DNA of 64,000 nucleotides from Methylocystis rosea SV97 (lineage in GTDB: Bacteria; Pseudomonadota; Alphaproteobacteria; Rhizobiales; Beijerinckiaceae): assembly GCF_000372845.1 (NCBI RefSeq), contig NZ_KB889963.1, positions 3,182,304 to 3,246,303 of the forward strand, read 5' to 3'. The position numbers were made by a program, and so were the translations under genes. This document shows, piece after piece, positions 18,853 through 27,465 of the stretch. The notes beneath the pieces were generated by a model. The model was given only the letters and a program-made list of their open reading frames with translations. It had not been told where the DNA came from and did not search any database. Within the stretch, counting starts at the first letter, position 1. Each line of letters begins with the position of its first letter.

Positions 18853-20151
18853 ATGGGTGGATTAGCCTTGATCCTCGATACGCAGCTTTCGGCGAGCGAC
18901 CACGGCGCCATGAGCGACCGTCTTTTCGAAACCCGCAGACTTTCCCATGAACTTGCAGCTCCACTCAGCGCCGAAGACATGGTCGTCCAAGCGATGCAAG
19001 ACGCCAGCCCCACAAAATGGCATCTCGCTCACACAACTTGGTTTTTCGAAACCTTCGTCTTGACGCCCTATCTGAACGGCTATCAGCTTTTCGATGAGGC
19101 GTTCAATTATTGCTTCAATTCGTATTATGAGCACCTTGGCGCTCGGCAGCCAAGACCGAAGCGCGGACTTCTCACCAGGCCGTCGCTCGATCGCGTTCTC
19201 GCCTATCGGCAGCATGTTGACATAGCATTGGCGCAGCTTCTTGCTGAGCAAACCGATGCGCCGTCAGCATTGATCCATACGCTGGAGGTCGGGATTAATC
19301 ACGAGCAGCAACATCAGGAGCTGATGCTTACAGACATCCTCTCCCTTTTCGCTGCAAATCCCCTAAAGCCAGCCTACCGCCCGACCCAGCCCCGCTCCAT
19401 TCCGGCGCCATGTGAGCCGCTACGCTGGATCGATTTTGCCGGCGGCGTCTTTCCGATCGGTCACGGGGGAAAGGGTTTTGCCTGGGATAATGAGGGTCCC
19501 CGCCACGAAGTGCTACTGCGCCCGTTCCGGCTTGCTGACCGCCTGATCACAAATCGCGAGTGGTTGGCGTTCGTCGCCGACGGCGGCTACGAAACGGCGA
19601 CCCTATGGCTGTCCGACGGCTGGGCCGTGGTCGGTCGCGAAAACTGGCATGCGCCACTCTATTGGGAGTCTCGCGACGGAGAGTGGTTTGAGATGTCGCT
19701 CGAAGGACTACAGCCGCTGAACCTCGATGCGCCGGTTGCGCATGTGAGCTACTACGAAGCCGACGCTTTTGCGCGCTGGTCGGGCAAGCGGCTGCCGACC
19801 GAATTTGAATGGGAGGTCGCGGCGGCCACAGCGCCCAAGCAGGGAAATTTCCTTGGAACGGCGGCATTGCGTCCGATGCCGGCCAAAGCCCAGCCCGAGG
19901 GATCGCCGCGTCAGATGTTCGGCGATGTCTGGGAATGGACCCAGAGCGCCTATCTGCCCTATCCGGGCTATCGCGCCCCTGAGGGAGCGCTCGGAGAATA
20001 CAACGGCAAGTTCATGGTTGGTCAGCACGTGTTGCGCGGCGGCTCCTGCGTAACGCCGCAAGATCACATCCGCACGAGCTATCGCAACTTCTTTTATCCG
20101 CATCAGCGTTGGCAATTTCTGGGCCTACGCCTCGCTTCGGAGGTTGCCTGA
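18853..20151 (+). CDS. egtB: EgtB, hercynylcysteine/hercynyl-thiol sulfoxide synthase
   Basis: EgtB is an iron enzyme that couples a thiol (gamma-Glu-Cys or Cys) to trimethylhistidine with O2 in ergothioneine synthesis. The N-terminal DinB domain has metal ligands in KWHLAHTTWFF (H57, H60) and HEQQHQELM (H150, H154). The C-terminal FGE-sulfatase domain has GNFLG, FGDVWEWTQSAYLPYPGY and LRGGSCVTP. The start at 18853 is chosen because GGAGAG lies 6 bp before it. An ATG at 18910 is the alternative. It overlaps egtD by ATGA. Sulfoxide lyase (EgtE) and EgtC are not nearby. Confidence 0.92.
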   Translation: MGGLALILDTQLSASDHGAMSDRLFETRRLSHELAAPLSAEDMVVQAMQDASPTKWHLAHTTWFFETFVLTPYLNGYQLFDEAFNYCFNSYYEHLGARQPRPKRGLLTRPSLDRVLAYRQHVDIALAQLLAEQTDAPSALIHTLEVGINHEQQHQELMLTDILSLFAANPLKPAYRPTQPRSIPAPCEPLRWIDFAGGVFPIGHGGKGFAWDNEGPRHEVLLRPFRLADRLITNREWLAFVADGGYETATLWLSDGWAVVGRENWHAPLYWESRDGEWFEMSLEGLQPLNLDAPVAHVSYYEADAFARWSGKRLPTEFEWEVAAATAPKQGNFLGTAALRPMPAKAQPEGSPRQMFGDVWEWTQSAYLPYPGYRAPEGALGEYNGKFMVGQHVLRGGSCVTPQDHIRTSYRNFFYPHQRWQFLGLRLASEVA

Positions 20152-21113
20152 TGTCAAAGGCGACGGAACGCTCAGCGCCGCTCGTGCGGCAAGCGGACGA
20201 CTTCGCCGTTAGCGTGCTGGAGGGCTTGTCCCGTCCGAAGAAGAGTCTCCCCTGTCGCTTCTTTTATGACGCGAAAGGTAGCGCGCTTTTCGAAGACATT
20301 ACCCGCCAGCCCGAGTACTATCCAACAAGAGTCGAGGTTGCGATTCTCACAGCCAATGCGATGCAGATGCTCGAGGGAGCGGTCGCAGAGACGGTTCTCG
20401 TCGAGTTCGGCTCGGGTTCGAGCATCAAGACGGAAATCCTGCTCGGACATATGCGGCGTCTACACGCCTATGTTCCAGTCGATATTTCTGAGAGCGCTCT
20501 CACAGATGCTCGAGACCGGCTGACGGCGCGATTTTCCGGGCTCAACATTCAGCTGCTATTGGCTGATTTTTCGCGCCCGATCGAGCTTCCTCCCGAGCTG
20601 GCGGAACGGCCTAAGCTGGGATTTTTCCCTGGATCGACGATCGGCAATTTCGTCCCTGCGGAGGCGACGCAGTTGCTACGCGCGATGCGAGAGACGCTTT
20701 CGCCGCGCGGAAAGCTGATCATTGGCGTCGATCTGAAAAAGGACGTCCGCCAGCTTGTTGCAGCTTACGATGATGCAAATGGCGTCACCGCCGCATTCAA
20801 TCTCAATCTCCTTGTGCGCATTAATCGTGAACTCGATGCGACATTCGATCTTCAAGCCTTTCGCCATGCGGCGACCTACGAGCCCTTCGAAGGACGCATT
20901 GAGATGCATCTCGTCAGTTTGAAGGATCAGGACGTCTGGGTGGCGGGAAGAAAAATTCGCTTCCGCGAAGCGGAGACGATTCACACCGAAAGCGCCTACA
21001 AATACACGATCGAGGAGTTCCATCTGATCGCGCAGGCGGCGGGGTGGACCCCTCTGCGCGTATGGAAAGATGACCTAAGCTTGTTCAGCGTACATGAATT
21101 GGTCGCGCCTTGA
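20151..21113 (+). CDS. egtD: EgtD, L-histidine N-alpha-methyltransferase
   Basis: EgtD makes hercynine (trimethylhistidine) from histidine and three SAM. The 320-residue protein has the family pattern: CRFFYDAKGSALFEDITRQPEYYPTR-like N-terminus near 37-62, the SAM loop VEFGSGSSIKTE near 83-94, PVDISESAL near 110, and GFFPGSTIGNF near 158. The C-terminal ETIHTESAYKYTIEEF is also typical. It is translationally coupled to egtB, which gives a minimal egtB-egtD operon. Confidence 0.94.
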   Translation: MSKATERSAPLVRQADDFAVSVLEGLSRPKKSLPCRFFYDAKGSALFEDITRQPEYYPTRVEVAILTANAMQMLEGAVAETVLVEFGSGSSIKTEILLGHMRRLHAYVPVDISESALTDARDRLTARFSGLNIQLLLADFSRPIELPPELAERPKLGFFPGSTIGNFVPAEATQLLRAMRETLSPRGKLIIGVDLKKDVRQLVAAYDDANGVTAAFNLNLLVRINRELDATFDLQAFRHAATYEPFEGRIEMHLVSLKDQDVWVAGRKIRFREAETIHTESAYKYTIEEFHLIAQAAGWTPLRVWKDDLSLFSVHELVAP

Positions 21114-21143
21114 GCGGAGGGCGACGCAGCCGGGACGCGTTAA

Positions 21144-22112
21144 ATGACTGCGACCAAGGTTAGCGAAGCAGAGCGAAACGCTTGGCCAGCATTGCCTTAC
21201 TTGGCTTGGCGAGAGACCTATACGACTCTGCATCTCTGGACTCAGATCCTCGGCAAGATCCGGTTGTCGCTGACTCCCTGGCAAAACCACTCCTGGCACG
21301 TCGCGCTTTATGTGACGACGCGTGGCCTCACCACGTCGCCCATCGCATATGGCGCAAGCGTCTTTCAGATTGATTTCGATTTTATAGACCACGTGCTTCG
21401 TATAACGACGAGCGATGGCGACGAACGCCAAATGCAGCTCCGATCTCAGACTGTCGCCGACTTTTACGCGCATCTTTTCAGCAGGCTCGAGGAGTTGAGC
21501 ATTTTTGTGCGCATCAACGAACATCCCAACGAGATACCTGATGCGCTTCCCTTCACCGCGGACCGGATTCATGCCGACTACGATCCTGTCTATGCAAACT
21601 GCTTTTGGAGATTGCTTGTGCAAGCCGATCGCGTATTCAAAACCTTTCGCACGGGCTTCGTCGGCAAGGTCAGCCCTGTGCATTTTTTTTGGGGCAGTTT
21701 TGATTTGGCGGTGACCAGGTTTTCTGGTCGCCGTGCGCCGCGCCATCCCGGGGGCGTTCCAAATCTTGCGGACGTTGTTGTGCGCGAAGCTTACTCGCAT
21801 GAGGTGAGCAGCGCGGGCTTTTGGCCTGGCGGCGGCTCGATCGATTTTCCTGCTTTCTATTCCTATGCCTATCCCGCGCCGCCGGGATTCGATCGCGCGC
21901 CGGCTGGACCCGAGGGCGCATTTTTTAGCCAGGATCTCAAGGAATTCATCCTGCCCTATGACATCGTGCGAAAAGCCGAACATCCGGATGCGACGCTACT
22001 TCGCTTTTTGCAGAGCACATATGACGCTGCCGCAGACGCCGGCGGATGGGACCGCGCAGCTCTCGAATGTCCATTAGGACATGTCGGCGTCCCGCGTCCC
22101 ATTCGCGGATAA
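21144..22112 (+). CDS. DUF5996 family protein next to egtBD
   Basis: The 322-residue soluble protein matches DUF5996: WPALPYLAWRETYTTLHLW at 14-32, NHSWHVALYVTTRGLTTSPI near 47-66, and VSPVHFFWGSFDLAVTRFSG near 170-190. The C-terminal region has EFILPYDIVR. No catalytic motif is obvious, although the conserved His and Trp residues suggest a ligand site. It follows egtD by 30 bp on the same strand, so co-expression with ergothioneine genes is likely. The function is unknown. Confidence 0.8.
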   Translation: MTATKVSEAERNAWPALPYLAWRETYTTLHLWTQILGKIRLSLTPWQNHSWHVALYVTTRGLTTSPIAYGASVFQIDFDFIDHVLRITTSDGDERQMQLRSQTVADFYAHLFSRLEELSIFVRINEHPNEIPDALPFTADRIHADYDPVYANCFWRLLVQADRVFKTFRTGFVGKVSPVHFFWGSFDLAVTRFSGRRAPRHPGGVPNLADVVVREAYSHEVSSAGFWPGGGSIDFPAFYSYAYPAPPGFDRAPAGPEGAFFSQDLKEFILPYDIVRKAEHPDATLLRFLQSTYDAAADAGGWDRAALECPLGHVGVPRPIRG

Positions 22113-22289
22113 GGTGTTCTACCGATCCGCGTGCGACTTTTCTGTTCTTTCACACTCGGATCTAGGAGCCCGAGCCGGTCCTCGCCCGACCTTGCCGCGG
22201 CATGTCGGCACTCGATCAAACCATGGCTTTGCGCTAAGCTTTCCTTCGATTCACGAATTCATTCGTCCACCGACCGATGGAGATCTTCA

Positions 22290-22991
22290 ATGCGGCATTC
22301 TCTTCCACGCAGGCTTCTCGCTGAATTTCTTGGCACTTTTTGGCTCGTGTTCGGCGGCTGCGGCAGCGCGGTGATTTCCGCCGGCTTTCCACAGCTCGGC
22401 ATTGGCTTCCTCGGCGTGGCGCTAGCCTTCGGACTCACGGTGCTGACGGGCGCTTACGCCTTCGGCCCCGTATCTGGCGGCCATTTCAATCCAGCGGTGA
22501 CGCTCGGCGTCGCGACGGCCGGCCGCTTCTCCTGGAAGGACGTCGGACCCTTCTGGGTGGTGCAGCTTCTCGGCGCGACATTTGCGGCTTTCGTGCTGCT
22601 CAAGATCGCTCAGGGCAACATTGATTTTTCACTCGCCAATGGCTTTGCCGCCAACGGCTATGACGAACATTCCCCCGCTGGATACACATGGCAGTCTGGC
22701 CTTCTTGCGGAAATCGTGCTGACGGCGTTTTTCCTGCTTGTCATTCTGGGCACGACGGAAGGTCGCGCGCCGGTCGCCTTCGCGCCAATCGCGATCGGAT
22801 TGGCGCTGACGCTGATCCATCTGGTCGACATCCCCATCACCAACGCTTCCGTGAACCCTGCGCGCTCGACGAGCCAAGCGCTCTTCGTCGGCGGCTGGGC
22901 CCTCGAACAACTTTGGCTGTTCTGGGTCGCGCCGCTCGCCGGCGCCGTCATCGGGGGACTCATTCATCGCTTTGCCCTTGCTGATGACTGA
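22290..22991 (+). CDS. aqpZ: AqpZ-type aquaporin
   Basis: The 233-residue inner-membrane channel has six hydrophobic helices and both pore half-helices: [11 protein letters not shown] (NPA at 67-69) and [10 protein letters not shown] (NPA at 189-191, followed by the selectivity Arg192). The His, Cys/Thr and Arg filter pattern and short length indicate a water-selective AqpZ rather than a glycerol facilitator. Start [13 protein letters not shown] at 22290 follows GGAG. A longer upstream frame lacks membrane character and is rejected. Confidence 0.94.
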   Translation: MRHSLPRRLLAEFLGTFWLVFGGCGSAVISAGFPQLGIGFLGVALAFGLTVLTGAYAFGPVSGGHFNPAVTLGVATAGRFSWKDVGPFWVVQLLGATFAAFVLLKIAQGNIDFSLANGFAANGYDEHSPAGYTWQSGLLAEIVLTAFFLLVILGTTEGRAPVAFAPIAIGLALTLIHLVDIPITNASVNPARSTSQALFVGGWALEQLWLFWVAPLAGAVIGGLIHRFALADD

Positions 22992-23024
22992 GCAACGCGA
23001 AGCAAGCTCCTGATTTTATACCAA

Positions 23025-23309
23025 TCAGTGGACGCTCGGCTTCGCCGCAGCGTCCCTGACACACTTTTTCGTAAAGCTCGTCCGAGCTGCGCCTGATAGT
23101 TTCTTTTCAGTCGCAGCCACATCGCAGGCGCTCGCAGCGGCGTCTCTGTCGCACCTTCTCATAAAACTTTTCAGCGCTGCGCCATGCAGCTTCTTTTCCG
23201 TCGCCTGGGCGGCGCAGTCCGGGCCCGCTGGCGTTGTTTGTGCGAACGCGGCAACCGAAATCAAAGCGCCAACGACGCATATACTGGCGGTCAAAATTCT
23301 TCCCGACAT
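23025..23309 (-). CDS. PsiF-repeat periplasmic protein
   Basis: A 94-residue exported protein. The signal peptide ends near AAFAQ. The mature region contains two PsiF-type repeats: CAAQATEKKLHGAALKSFM and CDVAATEKKLSGAARTSFT, each followed by a basic-Cys motif (RRC, KKC). PsiF is induced by phosphate starvation in E. coli but has no defined biochemistry. AGGAGG sits 6 bp before the ATG. It is monocistronic, convergent with aqpZ. Confidence 0.85.
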   Translation of the reverse strand: MSGRILTASICVVGALISVAAFAQTTPAGPDCAAQATEKKLHGAALKSFMRRCDRDAAASACDVAATEKKLSGAARTSFTKKCVRDAAAKPSVH

Positions 23310-23427
23310 GTTGTCCTCCTAAAATTTCGTGCTGCGTCCGTGAAGAGACCGAAGCAAGTTCGCACGATGGCGACGCTGTCTCCTGACATGACCTGAGCCC
23401 ATGACAGGCGCCCAGGCGCCACCAACG

Positions 23428-23634
23428 TCAGCGCTCTATGAGCGCATGATCGGCGTCGCTATCTTCACACGCTCGCGCTTCCGCTGAAAAGAGCGGCCTG
23501 TCCGTTTCCAGCCCCTCCAACAGATCGCGTAATCGATCGGGAAGCGGCTCATGAAGAACATCGTCGTAGGTTTGCCGTAGCAATTCGCCGATGTCATCGC
23601 CGACCTTTCGGTCATGCATAGGGGACCGACGCAT
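23428..23634 (-). CDS. nepR: NepR-like anti-sigma factor (orphan)
   Basis: NepR binds and inhibits the general-stress sigma factor EcfG until phosphorylated PhyR displaces it. This 68-residue protein has the NepR core IGELLRQTYDDVLHEPLPDR followed by LRDLLEGLE, with the conserved acidic and Pro-Asp-Arg positions. The start at 23634 is preceded by GGAGG with 6-bp spacing. Neither phyR, ecfG nor a HWE kinase is adjacent, unlike the canonical locus, so this may be a paralogue. The C-terminal tail is acidic (CEDSDADHALIER). Confidence 0.75.
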   Translation of the reverse strand: MRRSPMHDRKVGDDIGELLRQTYDDVLHEPLPDRLRDLLEGLETDRPLFSAEARACEDSDADHALIER

Positions 23635-23963
23635 GTTACGCCTCCACTCGTCCACAGCGGACGTGAGAGCGTCGACTTAGGTTGCGGCCATAATGTGAGC
23701 GACGCTCCCCGGCGGGCCCGCAACAGGCGATTTGTAAAATTCATGGTAAATTAGACACAACGCATCCTGATCAATCAGCCCGCCATTACCGTCTTCGGCA
23801 GCGGTAGCTGTGCGCATGGCGCCCTTGTCAGCGTTGAAGGCAAAGCGATTTCTGACCGCGGTAAAAAGGCTGAGCACGAGTAGGCGCTTTCAATAGCAAT
23901 CGATATGGCGCTATGTGTGCGCCACCAGTGCAGAGCGTTGTTTTCTCTCTCGGAGGATCGCGT
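23635..23963. other. Intergenic region between nepR-like gene and carbonic anhydrase gene
   Basis: This 329-bp divergent region should contain the promoters for the nepR-like gene (minus) and the carbonic anhydrase (plus). A short minus-strand frame at 23677-23877 could encode up to 66 residues, or 46 from an internal ATG after AAGGG, but it has no recognisable family. I saw no EcfG-type GGAAC/CGTT promoter pair. Confidence 0.35.
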
Positions 23964-24731
23964 ATGTGTCAGGCGTGTGGCTTTACCGATATCATTCATG
24001 GAAGCAAAATGCGCCGCAGAGCCTTTGTGTTCGGCGCCGCCACGGCGGGAGCGCTGACGGTCGTTGGAAGCGCGACCGCCCAGGGCCGAAAATCCCAGCC
24101 GAAAAAAGCCAAGCCGAGTAGTGCGCCGCCCAAGCCTGAGAATGTGATGAGTCCGGACGACGCGTTGGCGCGCCTGATGGAGGGCAATAGGCGATATCAG
24201 AAGGGCATCGCAAGACGGCACGACTTCTTCGCCGAGCGCGAGGCCCTCGTCGGCGGACAAAATCCTTATGCAGCGATTCTCAGCTGCGCGGATTCGCGTA
24301 TCGCCCCGGAATACGCATTTGACAGTTCGCGCGGCGATCTGTTCGTTGTTCGTGTCGCGGGCAATGTCGCCAATCCATACAATATCGCAAGCTTGGAATA
24401 TGCTGTTGAGGTGTTGAAGACACCTCTCATCTTAGTGCTCTGTCACGAAGCCTGCGGCGCTGTTAAATCCGCAATTTCGTCGATCCAGGATCATACGACT
24501 TTGCCTGGCCACCTTCCGTCGCTCGTCGCCGCTCTAACTCCCGCGGTTGAAGCAGTAAGGGGCCGGCAGGGCGATTTTCAGGAGAATGCGACCGTGGAGA
24601 ACGCCCGGATGTGCGCGAGGACGCTCGAGACCGCAACGCCGTTGCTAAGCGCCGCTGTCAATGAGAAGCGCGTCAAAGTCGTGAGCGGAATTTATCGCCT
24701 TGCAGACGGTCGGGTCGACCTGTTTGCGTGA
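23964..24731 (+). CDS. Tat-exported beta-carbonic anhydrase
   Basis: The enzyme interconverts CO2 and bicarbonate. From the ATG at 23964 (GGAGGA 7 bp upstream) the product is 255 residues. Zinc ligands are C108 in SCADSR, H161 and C164 in LCHEACGA, with the D110-R112 dyad. A twin-arginine leader MRRRAFVFGAATAGALTVVG at 16-35 indicates Tat export, so it acts in the periplasm. An unusual 15-residue leader MCQACGFTDIIHGSK precedes the Tat motif. A Lys/Pro linker connects leader and enzyme. It converges with lldD, 6 bp apart. Confidence 0.9.
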   Translation: MCQACGFTDIIHGSKMRRRAFVFGAATAGALTVVGSATAQGRKSQPKKAKPSSAPPKPENVMSPDDALARLMEGNRRYQKGIARRHDFFAEREALVGGQNPYAAILSCADSRIAPEYAFDSSRGDLFVVRVAGNVANPYNIASLEYAVEVLKTPLILVLCHEACGAVKSAISSIQDHTTLPGHLPSLVAALTPAVEAVRGRQGDFQENATVENARMCARTLETATPLLSAAVNEKRVKVVSGIYRLADGRVDLFA

Positions 24732-24737
24732 GGCTGA

Positions 24738-25871
24738 TCACGCAAGAATGCGCCTGTCGATCTGCGCAATTGAATTGACGCCCGTGAGGGTCATCGCCAC
24801 GCGCATTTCTTTGGCGAAGATCTCGAGCATATTCTCGACGCCACCCTGTCCGGCCGCAGCCAGCGCATAGGCTGCGGCCCGCCCGAGCAGGACGCCCTTG
24901 GCGCCGAGCGCCAGCATGCGTACCACGTCCAGTCCGGACCGCACGCCTGAATCGACAAATACTTCAAGGTCGCTTCCGACGGCGTCCGCAATCGGGGGCA
25001 AGGCTTTGGCTGTCGACAGCGCCCCATCGAGCTGCCGTCCGCCGTGATTGGAAACGATGATCCCATTCGCTCCAAACCGCACGGCGTCCCGTGCGTCCTC
25101 AGGATCCAATATGCCCTTGAGGATCAAAGGCCCCTTCCAGAATTCGCGGATCCATTCGAGGTCCGACCAGCTGATCGATGGATCAATGTTTTTGCCAAGC
25201 CAGCCGATGTAGTCCTGCAGTCCGGTCGCTTTGCCGAGATATTTTGAGATGTTGCCGAGATCGTGCGGTCGGCCCCTGATCCCCACATCAAAGGACCAGC
25301 CCGGTTTCGCGATCGCCTGAAGCAAGCGCCGCGGTTTGGCGATAGGCCCTGACAGACCGGAATGGGCGTCGCGGTAACGCGATCCATGCACGGGAAGGTC
25401 TACCGTGAAGACAAGTTTTTTTATGCCTGCGCGTTGGGCGCGCTCCAACATCGATTGCATGAATCCGCGGTCTTTGAGCACGTAGAGCTGGAACCAGATG
25501 GTTCCTTCGCTGCATTGCGACGTAACTTCTTCGAGCGAACAGACCGAGAGCGTCGACAATACGTAAGGAACGCCCTTCTTCGCCGCAGCATTGGCCGCCT
25601 GGACCTCACCCCGACGAGCAAACATCCCGCTCAGCCCGACAGGGGCAAGGATCACGGGAAGCTCGGACGGCTGACCGAACCACGCCGTCGCGAGACTGAG
25701 GCCGGTAACGTTCTTCAACACGCGCTGTCTGAGGTTCACGGCTCTCAAATCAGCGACATTGGCCTGCAGCGTGTCTTCGGCGTTCGCCCCGCCATCGATA
25801 TAATCAAAGAGGAAGCGCGGCAGCTTGCGCTGTGCGACCTTTCGATAATCCGAAGCTGACGAAACAATCAT
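24738..25871 (-). CDS. lldD: LldD, FMN-dependent L-lactate dehydrogenase
   Basis: LldD oxidises L-lactate to pyruvate at the membrane and passes electrons to quinone. The 377-residue protein aligns with E. coli LldD throughout: [94 protein letters not shown], and the catalytic [11 protein letters not shown] followed by [10 protein letters not shown]. The ATG at 25871 follows GGAG, which argues against the TTG 12 bp upstream. It is monocistronic, with no lldP permease or lldR regulator beside it. Confidence 0.93.
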   Translation of the reverse strand: MIVSSASDYRKVAQRKLPRFLFDYIDGGANAEDTLQANVADLRAVNLRQRVLKNVTGLSLATAWFGQPSELPVILAPVGLSGMFARRGEVQAANAAAKKGVPYVLSTLSVCSLEEVTSQCSEGTIWFQLYVLKDRGFMQSMLERAQRAGIKKLVFTVDLPVHGSRYRDAHSGLSGPIAKPRRLLQAIAKPGWSFDVGIRGRPHDLGNISKYLGKATGLQDYIGWLGKNIDPSISWSDLEWIREFWKGPLILKGILDPEDARDAVRFGANGIIVSNHGGRQLDGALSTAKALPPIADAVGSDLEVFVDSGVRSGLDVVRMLALGAKGVLLGRAAAYALAAAGQGGVENMLEIFAKEMRVAMTLTGVNSIAQIDRRILA

Positions 25872-26031
25872 TCGATTCTCCAAAGATTGGTCGGGCGCTG
25901 GAGCATGAGCGTGAGCCTACGCCTGAACGCACAGGCGCGCGTCGAGGTTTCACGCCTTCCGCTTTGATCGCAGGAGCGCGGCGCATCGTCAAACCGATCT
26001 ATCGCCGTGACGCTTGCCGCTTCATCACAGC

Positions 26032-27168
26032 TCAAGAGCGCTTCGCCTGCGAGCTTGCCTGTATCGCAAATGGATGGATTAGCAACACGCGGCGCGCGGC
26101 GCGCGGCGCGGCGACAACGGCGTGGCGATGGGCGTGATCCATGAGAAGGCTTTGGACAAAGCTCAGCTTTTCTTTCACGACCGGGGAAATCACGAAGGGA
26201 TAGATATCTGGCTGCCCCATCGATCGGTTGATGTTGTTCAACGCGAACGAAATATCCAGCCAACTATCGACCATCTCATTAATGTCGGGATAGCCGTAGG
26301 GATCAAAATCGACCCGCGCCGGAGAACCGTCATCCCGCCGCACCACGAGCCCTGCGCTGCGACCCGTTTCGAGCGTGTCGACGATATGCAGATAATGCGC
26401 GAAGGTTTCCGCAAAATCTTCCCACGCGTGACAGGAGGCGTATGCGCTTATGTGCTTTTGTCGCCAGTCGGCTGGTGGCCCTTCTTCATAATGTCTCTGC
26501 AGGGCGGCGGAATAATCTTCCCGCTCGTCTCCAAAGAGCTCTCGAAACCGCCAAAGATGATCGGAGTGCGGCACGATGCGATCCCAATAATAATGGCCGA
26601 TCTCATGCCTGAAATGCCCGAGCAATGTACGATAGGGTTCCCCCATCTCGTCGCGCGCCTTCTCTCGCGCCGGATCATCTGCTTCCTTCAAGGCGATCGT
26701 AATCAAGCCGGAGTCGTGGCCGGTCAGCACCGGCCGTTGCGATGGCTCCTCAGCCAAAAAATCAAAGACGAGCGGCTCGCCGTCGTTCTCGGACGCCGTC
26801 GGCGCAGGAAGATTCAGTCTGATCAGGCTGTAAAATAGCCGTCGTTTGGCGGCTTCGATTTTCTGCCACGCCGCGTGGCGCTTGTCGTCCGACAAGTCAG
26901 GCACGATTCGATTATGCTGGCAGGCGAGGCAATACTCAGAGGGACCGCCCTTCTCGACCATCCAATTACATCCGTGCAGCTCCCAGTTTTTGCAGAAACG
27001 ATATTCGCGGGTTCCGTCAGCGAGCGCGCGCCATCCGTTACCGACGGGTTCGACAGCGGTCATCTCGCCATGCGTCGGCAAATAGCCGAGCGTGTGCCCG
27101 CAACTTTCGCATTTGGTGTTCTCAAAAAGAATGCTCTGGCGGCAAACCTGGCATCGAAAGGCTTTCAT
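26032..27168 (-). CDS. Zinc-ribbon metallopeptidase-like protein
   Basis: The 378-residue protein begins with a zinc ribbon (CQVCRQSIL and CESCG at 6-24) and a second Cys group (CKNWELHGCNW, EYCLACQHNR). The centre has the metallopeptidase motif HEIGHYYWD near 188-196, and a downstream Glu-rich region (CHAWEDFAETFAHYLHI) supplies a likely third metal ligand. This pattern fits the DUF2248-type zinc-binding peptidase family. No signal peptide is seen. It is divergent from the transglutaminase/ATP-grasp operon, 297 bp away. A functional link is inferred, not shown. Confidence 0.8.
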   Translation of the reverse strand: MKAFRCQVCRQSILFENTKCESCGHTLGYLPTHGEMTAVEPVGNGWRALADGTREYRFCKNWELHGCNWMVEKGGPSEYCLACQHNRIVPDLSDDKRHAAWQKIEAAKRRLFYSLIRLNLPAPTASENDGEPLVFDFLAEEPSQRPVLTGHDSGLITIALKEADDPAREKARDEMGEPYRTLLGHFRHEIGHYYWDRIVPHSDHLWRFRELFGDEREDYSAALQRHYEEGPPADWRQKHISAYASCHAWEDFAETFAHYLHIVDTLETGRSAGLVVRRDDGSPARVDFDPYGYPDINEMVDSWLDISFALNNINRSMGQPDIYPFVISPVVKEKLSFVQSLLMDHAHRHAVVAAPRAARRVLLIHPFAIQASSQAKRS

Positions 27169-27465
27169 GGAGGATCTTTCCGAACCGCGCTTGCGGCCTT
27201 AACTGCGCCGCTGGCGGAATGTTCCTGGTCAAGACAGAGCGGTGGTCGCTCGGGAGCCTTGGTCTTTTCCGGAGCATCCTATACCGGCGCCAATTGAATG
27301 CGCAGCCCGTATTCACCTGCTAGGCTTATTGCCGTAATTTCGGACAAAGCCGTCATTTTGGCGGCTATTCAGATTGACACTGCGCGGCGCGGGCCCGCTA
27401 AACTCCAGGCAGTGGCCCTGCGTCAGTTCTTGAGAGAATGACGCTGAAACGAGACGCTGATTAAC
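27169..27465. other. Divergent intergenic region, metallopeptidase/transglutaminase
   Basis: This 297-bp gap separates the minus-strand metallopeptidase from the plus-strand transglutaminase operon and must carry both promoters. No small gene or strong palindrome was found. Confidence 0.35.

Noticed and set aside
23677-23877. A 66-codon minus-strand frame between the nepR-like gene and the carbonic anhydrase gene
   Set aside because: GTG start without a ribosome site and no recognisable family. A 46-codon version from an internal ATG remains possible but unsupported.
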